A stretch of DNA of 64,000 nt from CAVSWT01 sp963775245 (GCA_963775245.1 CAVZID010000026.1:124001-188000), one strand, 5' to 3'. Positions 16,325-25,316 are shown, counted from the first letter of the stretch. The notes: generated by a model from the sequence alone, not told the origin. Program-made: numbers and translations.

Positions 16325-17947
16325 TTATGCATACATTTGATCCCGTGAAGGTTCTGGAAAATCACCAATAGGTTCACAACATTTTAATCCAACCTTCTCA
16401 ATAACTTGCTGAATAAATAACATATTAAGATCACGGGTAGCTTGATTACGCGGGCTTATTGGAGTTTCAATGTTAATAAAACGAACATTAGCTCCTAAGC
16501 GAAGAAATAAGGTAGATAAATCAGTTTCAGATTCTGTCCCTTGTGCGGCAGCCAATCCTTTCTGTAGTACAACATTAACATTTTGTTGTTGCAGTTGATT
16601 AAAATCTTGAGTTGTGGTTACCCAAATAACATTATCTGGATTATCCGGATCGCCTATATGACATCGACCTATTTCAGGCAAATTGCACCATCTAAAAATA
16701 TTTGTAGTCTTTGATCGAAGAAGGAGCCCTCTATTAGAACCTAGTTTCGTTCTCAAATCGTTTAAACTACCTGTTCCTTGAATAGTATCTCTGCTATAAT
16801 CTCCGCGAAAGCGCTGCCGTCCCACAGAGGTTGTGGATCTTCGGAATGAACTTGTATCATTAAGTGAATTATTATGTAAAGCTATAGTTGGCAAATTAAA
16901 GTTTTTTGTACAAGCTTTAATAGCTAAGAAAAATTGAATTTGCATTGCTTTAAGATCATTATGACTTCGCTCATAAGCAACACATCCTGCTTCATTTCGA
17001 GTACATTCTTCTTGAATGATTTGTGGAAACAGTTCGTTGGGATCAACGGTACTTCCTGTTCCTGGTACTGAAAGACGTCGCTGTTGACTGCCTTCCTGAA
17101 TAATCGCTAAATTATAACGACAGTTTTGGTGTAACGTTTCAGCTGCGTTTCGTGCATTTCGTTCGTTATTATGAATAAATACTAAACAAGCACAGGGTGA
17201 GATTGATGATCTAAGTTCTAATCTTCTAGGTGGAGTAGTCCGGCTCTGTCTTTGTGGGCGTGGCTGGCGCTGAAGTAAATGGTTTTTGTTCAAATTGTGT
17301 GTGCCTTTTTGTTGAACAACATGCGTAAGCTCGTGGGCAAGTAAACTTTTACCGTTGTTTGTATGAGGTTCATATTGTCCGTTATTAAATACAATATTAT
17401 TTCCTGATGTAAACGCCAATGCATTTATTGATTGTGCAGATTTGGCGGCAACAGAATCTGTGTGAACTTTTACATTACTAAAATCATAACCAAAACGAGA
17501 TCCGAAATAATTTCTTGTTGCTCTATCAAGAGAATGCCCACCAGAGTTTAAAACATCATGTACAATAGATGGTGCTTCTCTACAAGCTTTTGTCGCACTT
17601 TCATTTTTCATTTGCAGCTTTTCTTCCTCTTCACATTCTTTGCATTTTTTTTGAATGTTTATAGGAGAAGGATTTGTCTGCAATGTTTCATTATCACTCA
17701 TTCGCATTACCTGGTTAGCTACACGATCCGCTTCCTGTTCGTAAATATCACCAGACCGATTAATATTTAGTTGTGTTTGTATTGTGCCTGATTTAAACAT
17801 TCGAAGGACTGCCAGATTACCAACTTCATGTTGAAGATTTAACACAGGATGCTTTGAAACAAAATGGGGCGGGCTTTGTGATTCGTTAGTCTTTTTTGAT
17901 TTGGTAAATGTTTTTGAGGCAGGGTTTTGTAGTAAGACTATTTTCAT
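16325..17947 (-). CDS. DUF4157 (eCIS core) cargo protein with unrecognised C-terminal domain
   Basis: An intact 540-residue protein. Residues 33-60 form the shared leader (HPVLNLQHEVGNLAVLRMFK). Then come EQEADRVANQVMRM, the C-x2-C motif KKCKECEEEEK at 100-110, and DUF4157 at about 125-215 with HELTHVVQQ at 205. After a basic, Arg/Gln-rich linker, the C-terminal 300 residues contain CACLVFIHNNERNARNAAE, VDPNELFPQIIQEECTRNE and LPTIALHNNSLND. These His/Asn/Asp/Glu clusters suggest a hydrolase site, but I cannot name a family. By position it is an eCIS-delivered effector. The upstream gap to the next relic is about 100 bases. Confidence 0.85.
   Translation of the reverse strand: MKIVLLQNPASKTFTKSKKTNESQSPPHFVSKHPVLNLQHEVGNLAVLRMFKSGTIQTQLNINRSGDIYEQEADRVANQVMRMSDNETLQTNPSPINIQKKCKECEEEEKLQMKNESATKACREAPSIVHDVLNSGGHSLDRATRNYFGSRFGYDFSNVKVHTDSVAAKSAQSINALAFTSGNNIVFNNGQYEPHTNNGKSLLAHELTHVVQQKGTHNLNKNHLLQRQPRPQRQSRTTPPRRLELRSSISPCACLVFIHNNERNARNAAETLHQNCRYNLAIIQEGSQQRRLSVPGTGSTVDPNELFPQIIQEECTRNEAGCVAYERSHNDLKAMQIQFFLAIKACTKNFNLPTIALHNNSLNDTSSFRRSTTSVGRQRFRGDYSRDTIQGTGSLNDLRTKLGSNRGLLLRSKTTNIFRWCNLPEIGRCHIGDPDNPDNVIWVTTTQDFNQLQQQNVNVVLQKGLAAAQGTESETDLSTLFLRLGANVRFINIETPISPRNQATRDLNMLFIQQVIEKVGLKCCEPIGDFPEPSRDQMYA
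17658..17740 (-). repeat. 83-base near-identical repeat in two cargo genes (copy 2)
   Basis: Partner of 15833-15915; 82 of 83 positions agree by eye. Confidence 0.85.
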
Positions 17948-18042
17948 TTTAGTTAACTTACTTAAATTACATTTTCAACTTGTGGGCAGATAAATGAAAA
18001 CTTCATCCCAATTCTTTTAGCACAATAAGTATTTTGTGAATA

Positions 18043-18374
18043 TTATACATAGTTAAATACAATGTTAATTTCGAAAGTATATACCAATGCATCTATTGAT
18101 TTTACTGTATTTGAGTCTGTATGAATTTTGACATCACTAAAGTCAAGCCCATTCTTGGTTCAAAGAATCTTAAAGTCATTTCCCCTGAAAGAGAGCTTAT
18201 ATTGTCTTCAGTTTCAGTAGAAGTAAAATATTCATTATTGTTACTTTCTTTCTTTTGTACTTGTTTTACCTTTACTACACAATTCGCAGATTTATGCCGA
18301 ATAAAATTTTGTTCTGGCTTTTTTTTGATAATCATCAAAAGCATTATGCATGTTTCCATCTTCTTCAACTGCAA
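18043..18374 (-). pseudogene. Relic of a DUF4157 cargo gene
   Basis: One frame ends in SLSGEMTLRFFEPRMG and another continues LDFSDVKIHTDSNTVKSID, then ALVYTFEINIVFNYV and a stop. Together these match the DUF4157 segment FFEPRFGYDFSNVKVHTD and INALAFTSGNNIVFNNGQYE of the neighbouring genes. There is one frameshift near 18150, an internal loss of a few residues, and truncation before HELTH. No leader is left. This is clear evidence of real gene decay inside the cargo array, since several independent lesions coincide. Confidence 0.75.
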
Positions 18375-18547
18375 TATGTGCTACACTATTTGTAGCCCGT
18401 AAGTTTTATGTTATTAATAATATGGTAATATGCTATGGTAAGGTTTCTTTTAAACACAATTTATTTTTGTTAATTAGTTTGCTATGTCGATGTTATTACT
18501 TTTTATGGTTTTAATGATGTTTGTTAGCATAAGACTTCCTGTAAAGA

Positions 18548-20212
18548 TCAAAATCCTCTTAATGATTGGGGTGGTGCCCAAAATCTGTCGTTAACAGCTT
18601 TTGCAAGTCGTGAAAAATTTATTGCATCTCTGTTCGATACGTTTCCAAATCTTACCAGGATTAAAGTATAAATGGCATGGGTTCGCTCATCTTCATTTAA
18701 TGAAAATAGTGTGGGGCAAAGATGAAGCGTGTTGCTTGTAATAAATAAAAAATACCTGTAATATCCGTCTACACCGCTATCGCAATGCCGTTCACATTCA
18801 AAAGTAATTGATGAACCTAAACGGTTGTACACAGTGTCATAAACCCGTTTTGCATTTCTTAAAATATTTGCTGAAGTACCACCTAAATATCTTCTTTGCA
18901 AATCCTGCCATTGTGATAACATACCTGGACGGTGATCACTCGTTAAAGTTTGAGCATTTCTGTTCCATCTTTCAAGTTGAGCAATTGAGCGTTTTGCAGG
19001 TATTTTTTGTCTATCGCCACAATCATTAAATTCATCCTGCGGAGCCTTACTTCTTTGTGTTTTTCCTTCTGCTATTTCCCTACAAAAAAGCGCATACGAT
19101 TCTGCATTTGTTAAAGCTTCATTCGTAGATAAATAAGTATATGCTCTGTTACGTTGATAAGCTCTGTCTGTAATATCTGTTACGCGCGTAATAGAGTGTG
19201 CTAATTCATGAAGTAAAGCAGTTGTTTGCCAAATTGAACCCCCTTGAAAAAATTTAGGACAAAATACCAACAGGTTACCACTAACATAAGCGCCAGCTGC
19301 ACTACAAGTATCATCCGTTGCAGTGTGGCATTGAACATTAAGATCAGGCCGAGATACAATTTCACTATTTATTCTGTTTAAAATTGTAAGCACGTTATTT
19401 GCTGTTTGCGTTGTTAAAGAATGAAAATGATATTGTAAAGCCGCCGAGACTGAGGGTTCGGAAGTTGAATTACCAATATAGTTACTAAGATGGTGAATAG
19501 TATTTGAAAGCCAGCTTTGTACCTGCCGCACAGCCGGTTCAATTTGATGATGCTGGTTTAAAGAACAAGTACCTGGCGCGTTTGAAACTGATACTGTGAC
19601 CTGTGTGTTTGATTGACGCTGAATTTTTTTTTGCTTAATTGCGGATGACTGCTGTACAGTATGTGTTAATTCATGTGCCAGCAAATATTTACCTTCAGAT
19701 GATCCAGGTTGATACTGTCCATCATTAAAATAAATATCATTTCCAACTGTAAATGCCCGTGCATTTAATTCTTTTGAAAGTTGCGATGCACGATTGCCTG
19801 TGTGAATCTTTACGTTTGAAAAATCAGCACCAAAACGCATCTCCATAAAATTTTTTGTTGATTCGTTTATATTGCTACCACTGTCTTTGTTAGACTGAAT
19901 TTGATTTGCAATACCATTGTGTGCGAAACCTTGACTATTTGATGAGGAATTTTTTTTCTGAATGAACGTAGCTAACGGTTTACGCTGCAATTGTTTTTCT
20001 TCCTCTTCACATTCTTTGCATTTTCTTTGAATGTTTATTGGCGAAGGTTTTGTCTGTAAATTTTCAACATCAGTCATTCGCATTACTTGATCTGCAACCC
20101 GGTCTGCTTCCTGTTCATAAATATCGCCAGGCTGATTTACGGTAAGCTTTGCCTGAATACGTTGGGATTTAAGCATTCCCTGTACTGTCCTGTTGCCAAC
20201 TGTCCTTTGCAA
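18548..20212 (-). CDS. DUF4157 (eCIS core) + M35/aspzincin-like metallopeptidase cargo
   Basis: A 554-residue frame. It begins inside the leader (MQRTVGNRTVQGMLKSQRIQ), then EQEADRVADQVMRM, RKCKECEEEEK at 63-73, and DUF4157 with HELTHTVQQ at 180. The C-terminal domain has LLHELAHSITRV (HELAH at 335-339) followed by NEALTNAESYALFCREIAEG, a pattern of deuterolysin-like (M35-type) zinc peptidases. Four or more cysteines nearby suggest disulfides. It is therefore a likely protease effector. The first part of the leader lies in another frame at 20226-20336 and is separated by a one-base insertion, so the listed start may not be used. Confidence 0.85.
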   Translation of the reverse strand: MQRTVGNRTVQGMLKSQRIQAKLTVNQPGDIYEQEADRVADQVMRMTDVENLQTKPSPINIQRKCKECEEEEKQLQRKPLATFIQKKNSSSNSQGFAHNGIANQIQSNKDSGSNINESTKNFMEMRFGADFSNVKIHTGNRASQLSKELNARAFTVGNDIYFNDGQYQPGSSEGKYLLAHELTHTVQQSSAIKQKKIQRQSNTQVTVSVSNAPGTCSLNQHHQIEPAVRQVQSWLSNTIHHLSNYIGNSTSEPSVSAALQYHFHSLTTQTANNVLTILNRINSEIVSRPDLNVQCHTATDDTCSAAGAYVSGNLLVFCPKFFQGGSIWQTTALLHELAHSITRVTDITDRAYQRNRAYTYLSTNEALTNAESYALFCREIAEGKTQRSKAPQDEFNDCGDRQKIPAKRSIAQLERWNRNAQTLTSDHRPGMLSQWQDLQRRYLGGTSANILRNAKRVYDTVYNRLGSSITFECERHCDSGVDGYYRYFLFITSNTLHLCPTLFSLNEDERTHAIYTLILVRFGNVSNRDAINFSRLAKAVNDRFWAPPQSLRGF

Positions 20213-20225
20213 AAAGAGTATATTC

Positions 20226-20336
20226 TCATAAGGTGAATTTGAGGTTTGAGCTTGCTGGTTGACCTGTTTCTTTTAAAGAGGAATTTTCCCTTTTTGCTTC
20301 GGATTTTTTCGAAGCAGCTTTTATTCTTTCACTCAT
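20226..20336 (-). pseudogene. Detached N-terminus of the DUF4157 metallopeptidase gene
   Basis: A 36-codon frame, MSERIKAASKKSEAKRENSS then LKETGQPASSNLKF, is the usual basic N-terminal tail that precedes the LQRTVGN leader. Removing one base near 20232-20240 joins it in frame (LKSPYENILFLQRTVGN) to the 18548-20212 gene. It is listed separately because the sequence as given has a stop between them. Confidence 0.65.
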
Positions 20337-20412
20337 ACATTGTTATGGAGTTATTAAATCTTGTTTTATCATTTATTTTTTTAGAAAATATTTCTTTTTG
20401 GATTCTCTAATT

Positions 20413-21498
20413 TTATCCTTTCTTTAATTCGGTTAATATAGGTTTAATTTTTTCTTCCGGAAGATTAATTTTTGCGGCAAGTTCTTTTAAAGTCACACCG
20501 TCATTCTTATTAGCAGCAACTATTTCAACAACTTTATTTTTTACTGCTTCAGAAGCTGCATGGCTTATTCCTGTTCCTTGAGAATTTCCCTGAGTGGTTT
20601 TATCTTTTTGTTCATTAATTTTATCTATTACAACCTGGGGGAAACTCAAGCTTGCAGCCATATCTGCAAGACAAGTAAAATCTATATTCCCATTATCTAT
20701 AGTATTTTCCGTAATTAAATGATTAGCCCAATATTGTAATAATCCAAATGTGAATACATATTTTCTATGATCCCAATTATCTATTATGCTGGCATCAATA
20801 ACATTTGTTGAAACAGTTCTGTTGGTTAAAGTAAATTCAATACTTCCTAATACAACGCAGGAATCGTTTCCACAATCGCAAGAGCATGGAAGTAATAAAT
20901 CATCGCAAGGTTTATTGTCAGCAGCATTATCAGATCTTCCTGATACTCTTACTCTATTAAATGAAGCCTGGGAACAACAATTTACATTTCGACAAAGTTC
21001 AAAACAATAACCTTCTCTTATACGGGAGTAATCACAAACCTTTTCATCACAGCCCCCGCCGGGCGCATAAACGGAAACGGGATTTGTTGGGGCTTCTTTA
21101 TACCTGACAATTACATACCATTTTTGTATACCATTATTTGTTTCTATCTCTTCACAATTAGAATTGGTTTTAGGCGGTGCACAAATAATTTTTGAAGCAT
21201 CAAATTCATATTCCTCGCAAACAAAAATCTCATTACCGCAGCAGTCAATTGCTAAACCAGGCTCGATAATAACCTTACACCCGGGAGTTGGTGTGGGTTT
21301 AATTTTCAATCCGCAGACTACACCGGATCCGTGAAGCATCCGGTTAAGCATTTTTCTTTTTTCAATATAATATTTTTGTTCCTCCTGAAAATCCCTTTCG
21401 GTCATCAGCATTCCGTGGAAATAACGGGTTCTTTTGAAGTTGTTATAATCGCAATGTGTATCTTCAGAGCACCCGGTTTTTGTTTTAACCTCGGCCAT
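20413..21498 (-). CDS. eCIS-associated cysteine-rich protein, paralogue 1
   Basis: A 361-residue protein with no recognised enzymatic domain. Its N-terminal block KRTRYFHGMLMTERDFQEEQ, then LHGSGVVCGLKI and EPGLAIDCCGNEIFVCEEYE, is shared with the next gene upstream (21536-22975). It contains at least 20 cysteines, including CDEKVCDYSR, RNVNCCSQ and CSCDCGNDSC, and has a C-terminal helical segment that may be a winged-helix-like tail (GVTLKELAAKINLPEEKIKP). I recall such proteins in eCIS and tail-like clusters; their role is not known. A strong AAAGGAGG binding site precedes the ATG. It is co-oriented with the baseplate genes, 37 bases after its paralogue. Confidence 0.75.
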   Translation of the reverse strand: MAEVKTKTGCSEDTHCDYNNFKRTRYFHGMLMTERDFQEEQKYYIEKRKMLNRMLHGSGVVCGLKIKPTPTPGCKVIIEPGLAIDCCGNEIFVCEEYEFDASKIICAPPKTNSNCEEIETNNGIQKWYVIVRYKEAPTNPVSVYAPGGGCDEKVCDYSRIREGYCFELCRNVNCCSQASFNRVRVSGRSDNAADNKPCDDLLLPCSCDCGNDSCVVLGSIEFTLTNRTVSTNVIDASIIDNWDHRKYVFTFGLLQYWANHLITENTIDNGNIDFTCLADMAASLSFPQVVIDKINEQKDKTTQGNSQGTGISHAASEAVKNKVVEIVAANKNDGVTLKELAAKINLPEEKIKPILTELKKG

Positions 21499-21535
21499 TT
21501 TATCCTCCTTTGAGTAATCTAAAATTTTTTTTCAT

Positions 21536-22975
21536 TTATTTACTTGAAGCATCAGACTTTTTTTTATCTTGCGGCTCTTCTACAAAAAACCAGCTTTCAA
21601 AATCACCACCTTGAACACCATTTCCAGAAGGGAATTGTCCTCCAATAAAATTTCCATCCAGGGCTTTTATGTCTTTATTATTTTCTTCTTCGCTCATAAT
21701 AAAATCGCCTTTTAGAATAACCTTAAACTCTCCGCCTTTTTCCCGGATTCTGGAGTAACCTGAATAAACATCCTTAATCCAATCAGATTCAATTTTAAAA
21801 GTAGCCAGAGACTCGCCGGCGTTATCGGAATATTCTACTGATCCGGGAACCTGTTCATATCTGCTATTTCCTGTTTCTGCATTTTCCATTTTAACAAGGA
21901 ACAAAAATGTATTTTCATTTATAGTATTTTCATTCATTTTTTTATCAAACCAAACTTTGATACCGACATCTTTATTGCAGATACCTTCCTTAAAATCTTG
22001 CAATTTTATTTTTTGGCCATTGTCCCAATTTGTTTTAATTACATGTGGAAGATTTCCATGATAACAGTTAATAAGATCAAAAAGCAGTTTATTATTATAA
22101 ACAAGCTTGCGTTTTGAACATTCATCAATGTAAATATTCAATTTTCCATTTTGAGGCTGATCCGGATTTGACTTGGAAGTTTTATCCTTCGATTTAGTGG
22201 ATTTAATTTCTGATTTAGTTTCTTTAGAATCTTGTACATTTGATTCTTGTGAACTTGAATCTTCAGATTGATGATCATGTGAAGATATTTTTATTTCCGC
22301 CAAGATTAAACATAGATGTTCCGGGCATTCACAGCATCCGTCTTTTAACTCTTTACATAAATAGGAATGAAGGTTGACTTGTTTGTGATCAAGAGGACAG
22401 GGCTTTTTGCAATGCTCTTTTAATTCAACTTCTTCTTTGGATTTAACAAGAATTTTAAAGCTGTCTCTTATCCTATTGAATTCTCCTTTTTCTTTTTGAT
22501 CACATGCAATTGGCGGAAGATTTACCGGTTCAGTTTTGCATTCATAGTATTCAAGGCAAATAATTAATTCCGTATTCTTCTTTTTATCGTCTGATTTTTG
22601 CTGGTCTCCAGTCGAAGTATTTTTCTTTTCTTCTTTACAGCAATCATCTACTTCGGAATTCAAATCAATTATTTGCTCTTCGCACATTACAATTTCTCTT
22701 CCGCAGCAGTCAATAGCCAGGCCGGGCGTTATCAAAATTTTATTAATATCATAACCTTTTTTTAAATCGTTCGGATCAAGAGGGACTTTTTGAACTTCAA
22801 ATCCACATACTATACCCCATCCATTAATTGTCCTATTGATAAGCCATCTCTTTTCATTAAAGTAACACTGCTCGGTAAAAAAATCACGGACAGTCATTAA
22901 TTTACCATAGTAGTAATTATTCCGTTCAAACGGAACTTTACAGATTCCACAAGATTCTTTCTTATTTCCCTTCAT
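21536..22975 (-). CDS. eCIS-associated cysteine-rich protein, paralogue 2, with SbsA-like Ig domain
   Basis: A 479-residue protein whose first 110 residues mirror the downstream gene: RNNYYYGKLMTVRDFFTEQC, INGWGIVCGFEV, TPGLAIDCCGREIVMCEEQ. A central part is Cys- and Lys-rich with a low-complexity Ser/Lys linker (around 230-275). After it comes a segment with DVGIKVWFDKKMNENTINEN, the signature of SbsA/Big_5-type Ig-like domains. A GGAGG binding site lies 6 bases before the ATG. It may be an exterior or base-attached component of the particle. It follows the propeller/tail-protein gene after about 100 bases. Confidence 0.75.
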   Translation of the reverse strand: MKGNKKESCGICKVPFERNNYYYGKLMTVRDFFTEQCYFNEKRWLINRTINGWGIVCGFEVQKVPLDPNDLKKGYDINKILITPGLAIDCCGREIVMCEEQIIDLNSEVDDCCKEEKKNTSTGDQQKSDDKKKNTELIICLEYYECKTEPVNLPPIACDQKEKGEFNRIRDSFKILVKSKEEVELKEHCKKPCPLDHKQVNLHSYLCKELKDGCCECPEHLCLILAEIKISSHDHQSEDSSSQESNVQDSKETKSEIKSTKSKDKTSKSNPDQPQNGKLNIYIDECSKRKLVYNNKLLFDLINCYHGNLPHVIKTNWDNGQKIKLQDFKEGICNKDVGIKVWFDKKMNENTINENTFLFLVKMENAETGNSRYEQVPGSVEYSDNAGESLATFKIESDWIKDVYSGYSRIREKGGEFKVILKGDFIMSEEENNKDIKALDGNFIGGQFPSGNGVQGGDFESWFFVEEPQDKKKSDASSK

Positions 22976-23079
22976 ATGTTTCCTCCTAAACTTTTAGTAT
23001 TGTTATTTCCATGTTGCTGCAAAAGAGAGATGGATGTTGCGCAGAAATGTGCGGCGATTTGAAGAGATGAGCATTAATA

Positions 23080-25221
23080 TCAAATTAGTAGAGTATCTTT
23101 TCCTGCTTTTGAATGCCTTTCTATTCTGCCTGCTTTTTCTCCATATAATTTAATTATGTTTGATCCGATTGTAGAATTTATTCCTATCTGAATTGGTTGG
23201 TAGCCGGCGACCCTTGTATTTATACCAACAAATGATCCCATCCCAATTTCCATTTCTTTGGTAAGACGAATGTTATATATAGTATGCGCCGGTTTTGCTT
23301 CATCGATAATCTTCTTAAGCCCTATTTCATATTGTGAATATTCCTCCGCTGAAAGATCAAGCATCACCGTAAAGCGATAAGCCATTTGCAAAAACGGATC
23401 TTCAGGTAATTGATAAACATCACGGAGCGCTGTGCAGCCGAGTATTGAATCATCGCCTAAACGAAATCCTCTAATTGGGGTTTGAACTAGTAAGCTGTTT
23501 ACTCCTAATCTAAATTGTCCTCCTAATACAAACGGTTTTCCTGATTTTGAATGTTCAATTATTATTGGCTTATTACCGGTATAAATTTCTATTAATGCTT
23601 CTATAGCTGCAGAAGTTCCTTTGTACTTATAAAGCATAGCAGCTTTTTTTATAAATAAGTACTTTTTACTTTCATCCCAGTCTTCTTCAATCGCAAAGTT
23701 TAGCCATGAAGCTATCCAGCTAAGGAAGTTTTGTGGAACTGTATCTACATCAAAATATCTAAAAATATTTTCGATCCTGGTATCGAGTCCATAAAAAACA
23801 GTTTCAAAAATTGAAAGAAAACTTTCAAGAAAATTTTTACTAGCCGGGTCTTCCTGGTAAGTTGCAGGAAGATATCTTAGATAAGAATTGCGTGGATAAT
23901 AAACCTTCATCTCTTTTAATGAAGGACTAACTGTTTCATCAAATGTTGAAAGAGATAATTTTAATAAAAGATAGCGCCCTGTCTTTTGCCTGAACAACAT
24001 GTTTTTAGCATTATTTTTTGTTGATATATTCTTGTCGGAAAAAGTTTCCGGGCCGATCCATTTAATTTCAGGAATGATATTATCTATACTTTCTTTTTTA
24101 TCCTGTAATGGCTTTTCTTTATCAGAAAAAATTTTATCAATGTTAGATTTTAACAGCGGATCGTCAAATGAGTAATAAAAAACCTTCACGAAAGTTTTAG
24201 CAGGCAAGTTCAGGTTAACAGCCAATCCATGCCATTGGCATTCATGTATTCCACTATCTAATACTTTTGAAAAATAAATTCCTTCCTCTTTGGAAAATGT
24301 TTCCTCGGTATAAAAAAAAGCAATCCCCTGATCGGTAATTACATAAAGATTACTTTTCGAATCTATGCAAAGCCCTTGTATAGAACCAGTAAAATCCGGG
24401 ATTTGAATTTTAGCTACATAGCTTCCATCGGAATCAAATTGAAATATTGACCCTGATTGATCATCAACTATAAATATGCTTCCATATTCATCTATGCCTA
24501 TGTATGACGGCTGAAATTGTTCGGATATCTTTGTAAAGTCCCCAAGCTCTAAAGGTTGTCCATCTTCAGTAAAACTTATGAGCTTGCTATATTGCTTATC
24601 AATTATATAAATTCTTCCTTCGTTATTTATTGCAATTCCGGTTAGCTCTTTTAATTTGGATATATCGAATAGCTTTGACAAATCGAAACCATTAATAAAA
24701 GATCCATTAACATCATATTTCAGAACTTGATAATTTTTTTTGTCAAGGACATATAAATAACCGTTTTTATTAATTTCAATATCAACCGGTTCAATATCTT
24801 TATTAAGATATTTTTCAATAATATATTTGATTTGAAAATTCTCATTGAAAAATGCAAGAACTCTATTATTTCCTTTATCAAGAACCCAGAGAGTAAGTTT
24901 ATCAAGAATTATTTTTGATGGATTTTGTATAAGCCCTGAAGTTAATTTATAATCATTAAATGAAAAAAGATATTCGAGCCTCATGGTGCGGGGATCATAA
25001 AGATAAAGAGAATTATTATCTGTAAAATAAATCTGGCCACATCCGTCTAATGCTAAACCTGTAAAGTTTTCTATTTTATCTAAATTTTGAATCCAGCGTG
25101 AAAAGTTTGGCACTGAATAAATTGTTATGCCTTCTTCTAATTTTTCAAGACGGTATAGTAAACCACTTTCCCATTGTTCAGTAGTCTTAAAAATTTGTGT
25201 TCTAAAATCTCCTGTTGTCAT
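23080..25221 (-). CDS. Beta-propeller (NHL-like) / phage tail protein I fusion, baseplate component
   Basis: A 713-residue protein. Residues 1-300 carry NHL/SMP-30-like repeats (FTGLALDGCGQIYFTDNNSL; EYGSIFIVDDQSGSIFQFDS; IDSKSNLYVITDQGIAFF). Residues about 445-620 are a tail-protein-I-like domain: YLRYLPATYQEDPASKNFLE, then FDVDTVPQNFLSWIASWLNF and KGTSAAIEALIEIYTG. The C-terminus is Gly-rich and beta. In phage and eCIS this family joins baseplate-J to the fibres; the propeller suggests receptor or surface contact. It follows the second baseplate-J gene after a 120-base gap with a hairpin. Confidence 0.85.
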   Translation of the reverse strand: MTTGDFRTQIFKTTEQWESGLLYRLEKLEEGITIYSVPNFSRWIQNLDKIENFTGLALDGCGQIYFTDNNSLYLYDPRTMRLEYLFSFNDYKLTSGLIQNPSKIILDKLTLWVLDKGNNRVLAFFNENFQIKYIIEKYLNKDIEPVDIEINKNGYLYVLDKKNYQVLKYDVNGSFINGFDLSKLFDISKLKELTGIAINNEGRIYIIDKQYSKLISFTEDGQPLELGDFTKISEQFQPSYIGIDEYGSIFIVDDQSGSIFQFDSDGSYVAKIQIPDFTGSIQGLCIDSKSNLYVITDQGIAFFYTEETFSKEEGIYFSKVLDSGIHECQWHGLAVNLNLPAKTFVKVFYYSFDDPLLKSNIDKIFSDKEKPLQDKKESIDNIIPEIKWIGPETFSDKNISTKNNAKNMLFRQKTGRYLLLKLSLSTFDETVSPSLKEMKVYYPRNSYLRYLPATYQEDPASKNFLESFLSIFETVFYGLDTRIENIFRYFDVDTVPQNFLSWIASWLNFAIEEDWDESKKYLFIKKAAMLYKYKGTSAAIEALIEIYTGNKPIIIEHSKSGKPFVLGGQFRLGVNSLLVQTPIRGFRLGDDSILGCTALRDVYQLPEDPFLQMAYRFTVMLDLSAEEYSQYEIGLKKIIDEAKPAHTIYNIRLTKEMEIGMGSFVGINTRVAGYQPIQIGINSTIGSNIIKLYGEKAGRIERHSKAGKDTLLI

Positions 25222-25283
25222 TTTTATTCTTCAATTAATAATATTTGTAATCTTATTTAACTTACTTTACTTACTATGCTTAA

Positions 25284-25316
25284 ATAAACCCGATTTCTTA
25301 ATGAATTCGGGTTTAT
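25284..25316 (-). terminator. 14-bp stem hairpin between baseplate and tail-I genes
   Basis: ATAAACCCGATTTC pairs with GAATTCGGGTTTAT with one mismatch around a 5-base loop, 26 bases after the stop of the 25342 gene. It resembles the hairpin at 8851-8880. It may partially terminate the operon or mark an mRNA processing point between baseplate and cargo genes. Confidence 0.55.
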
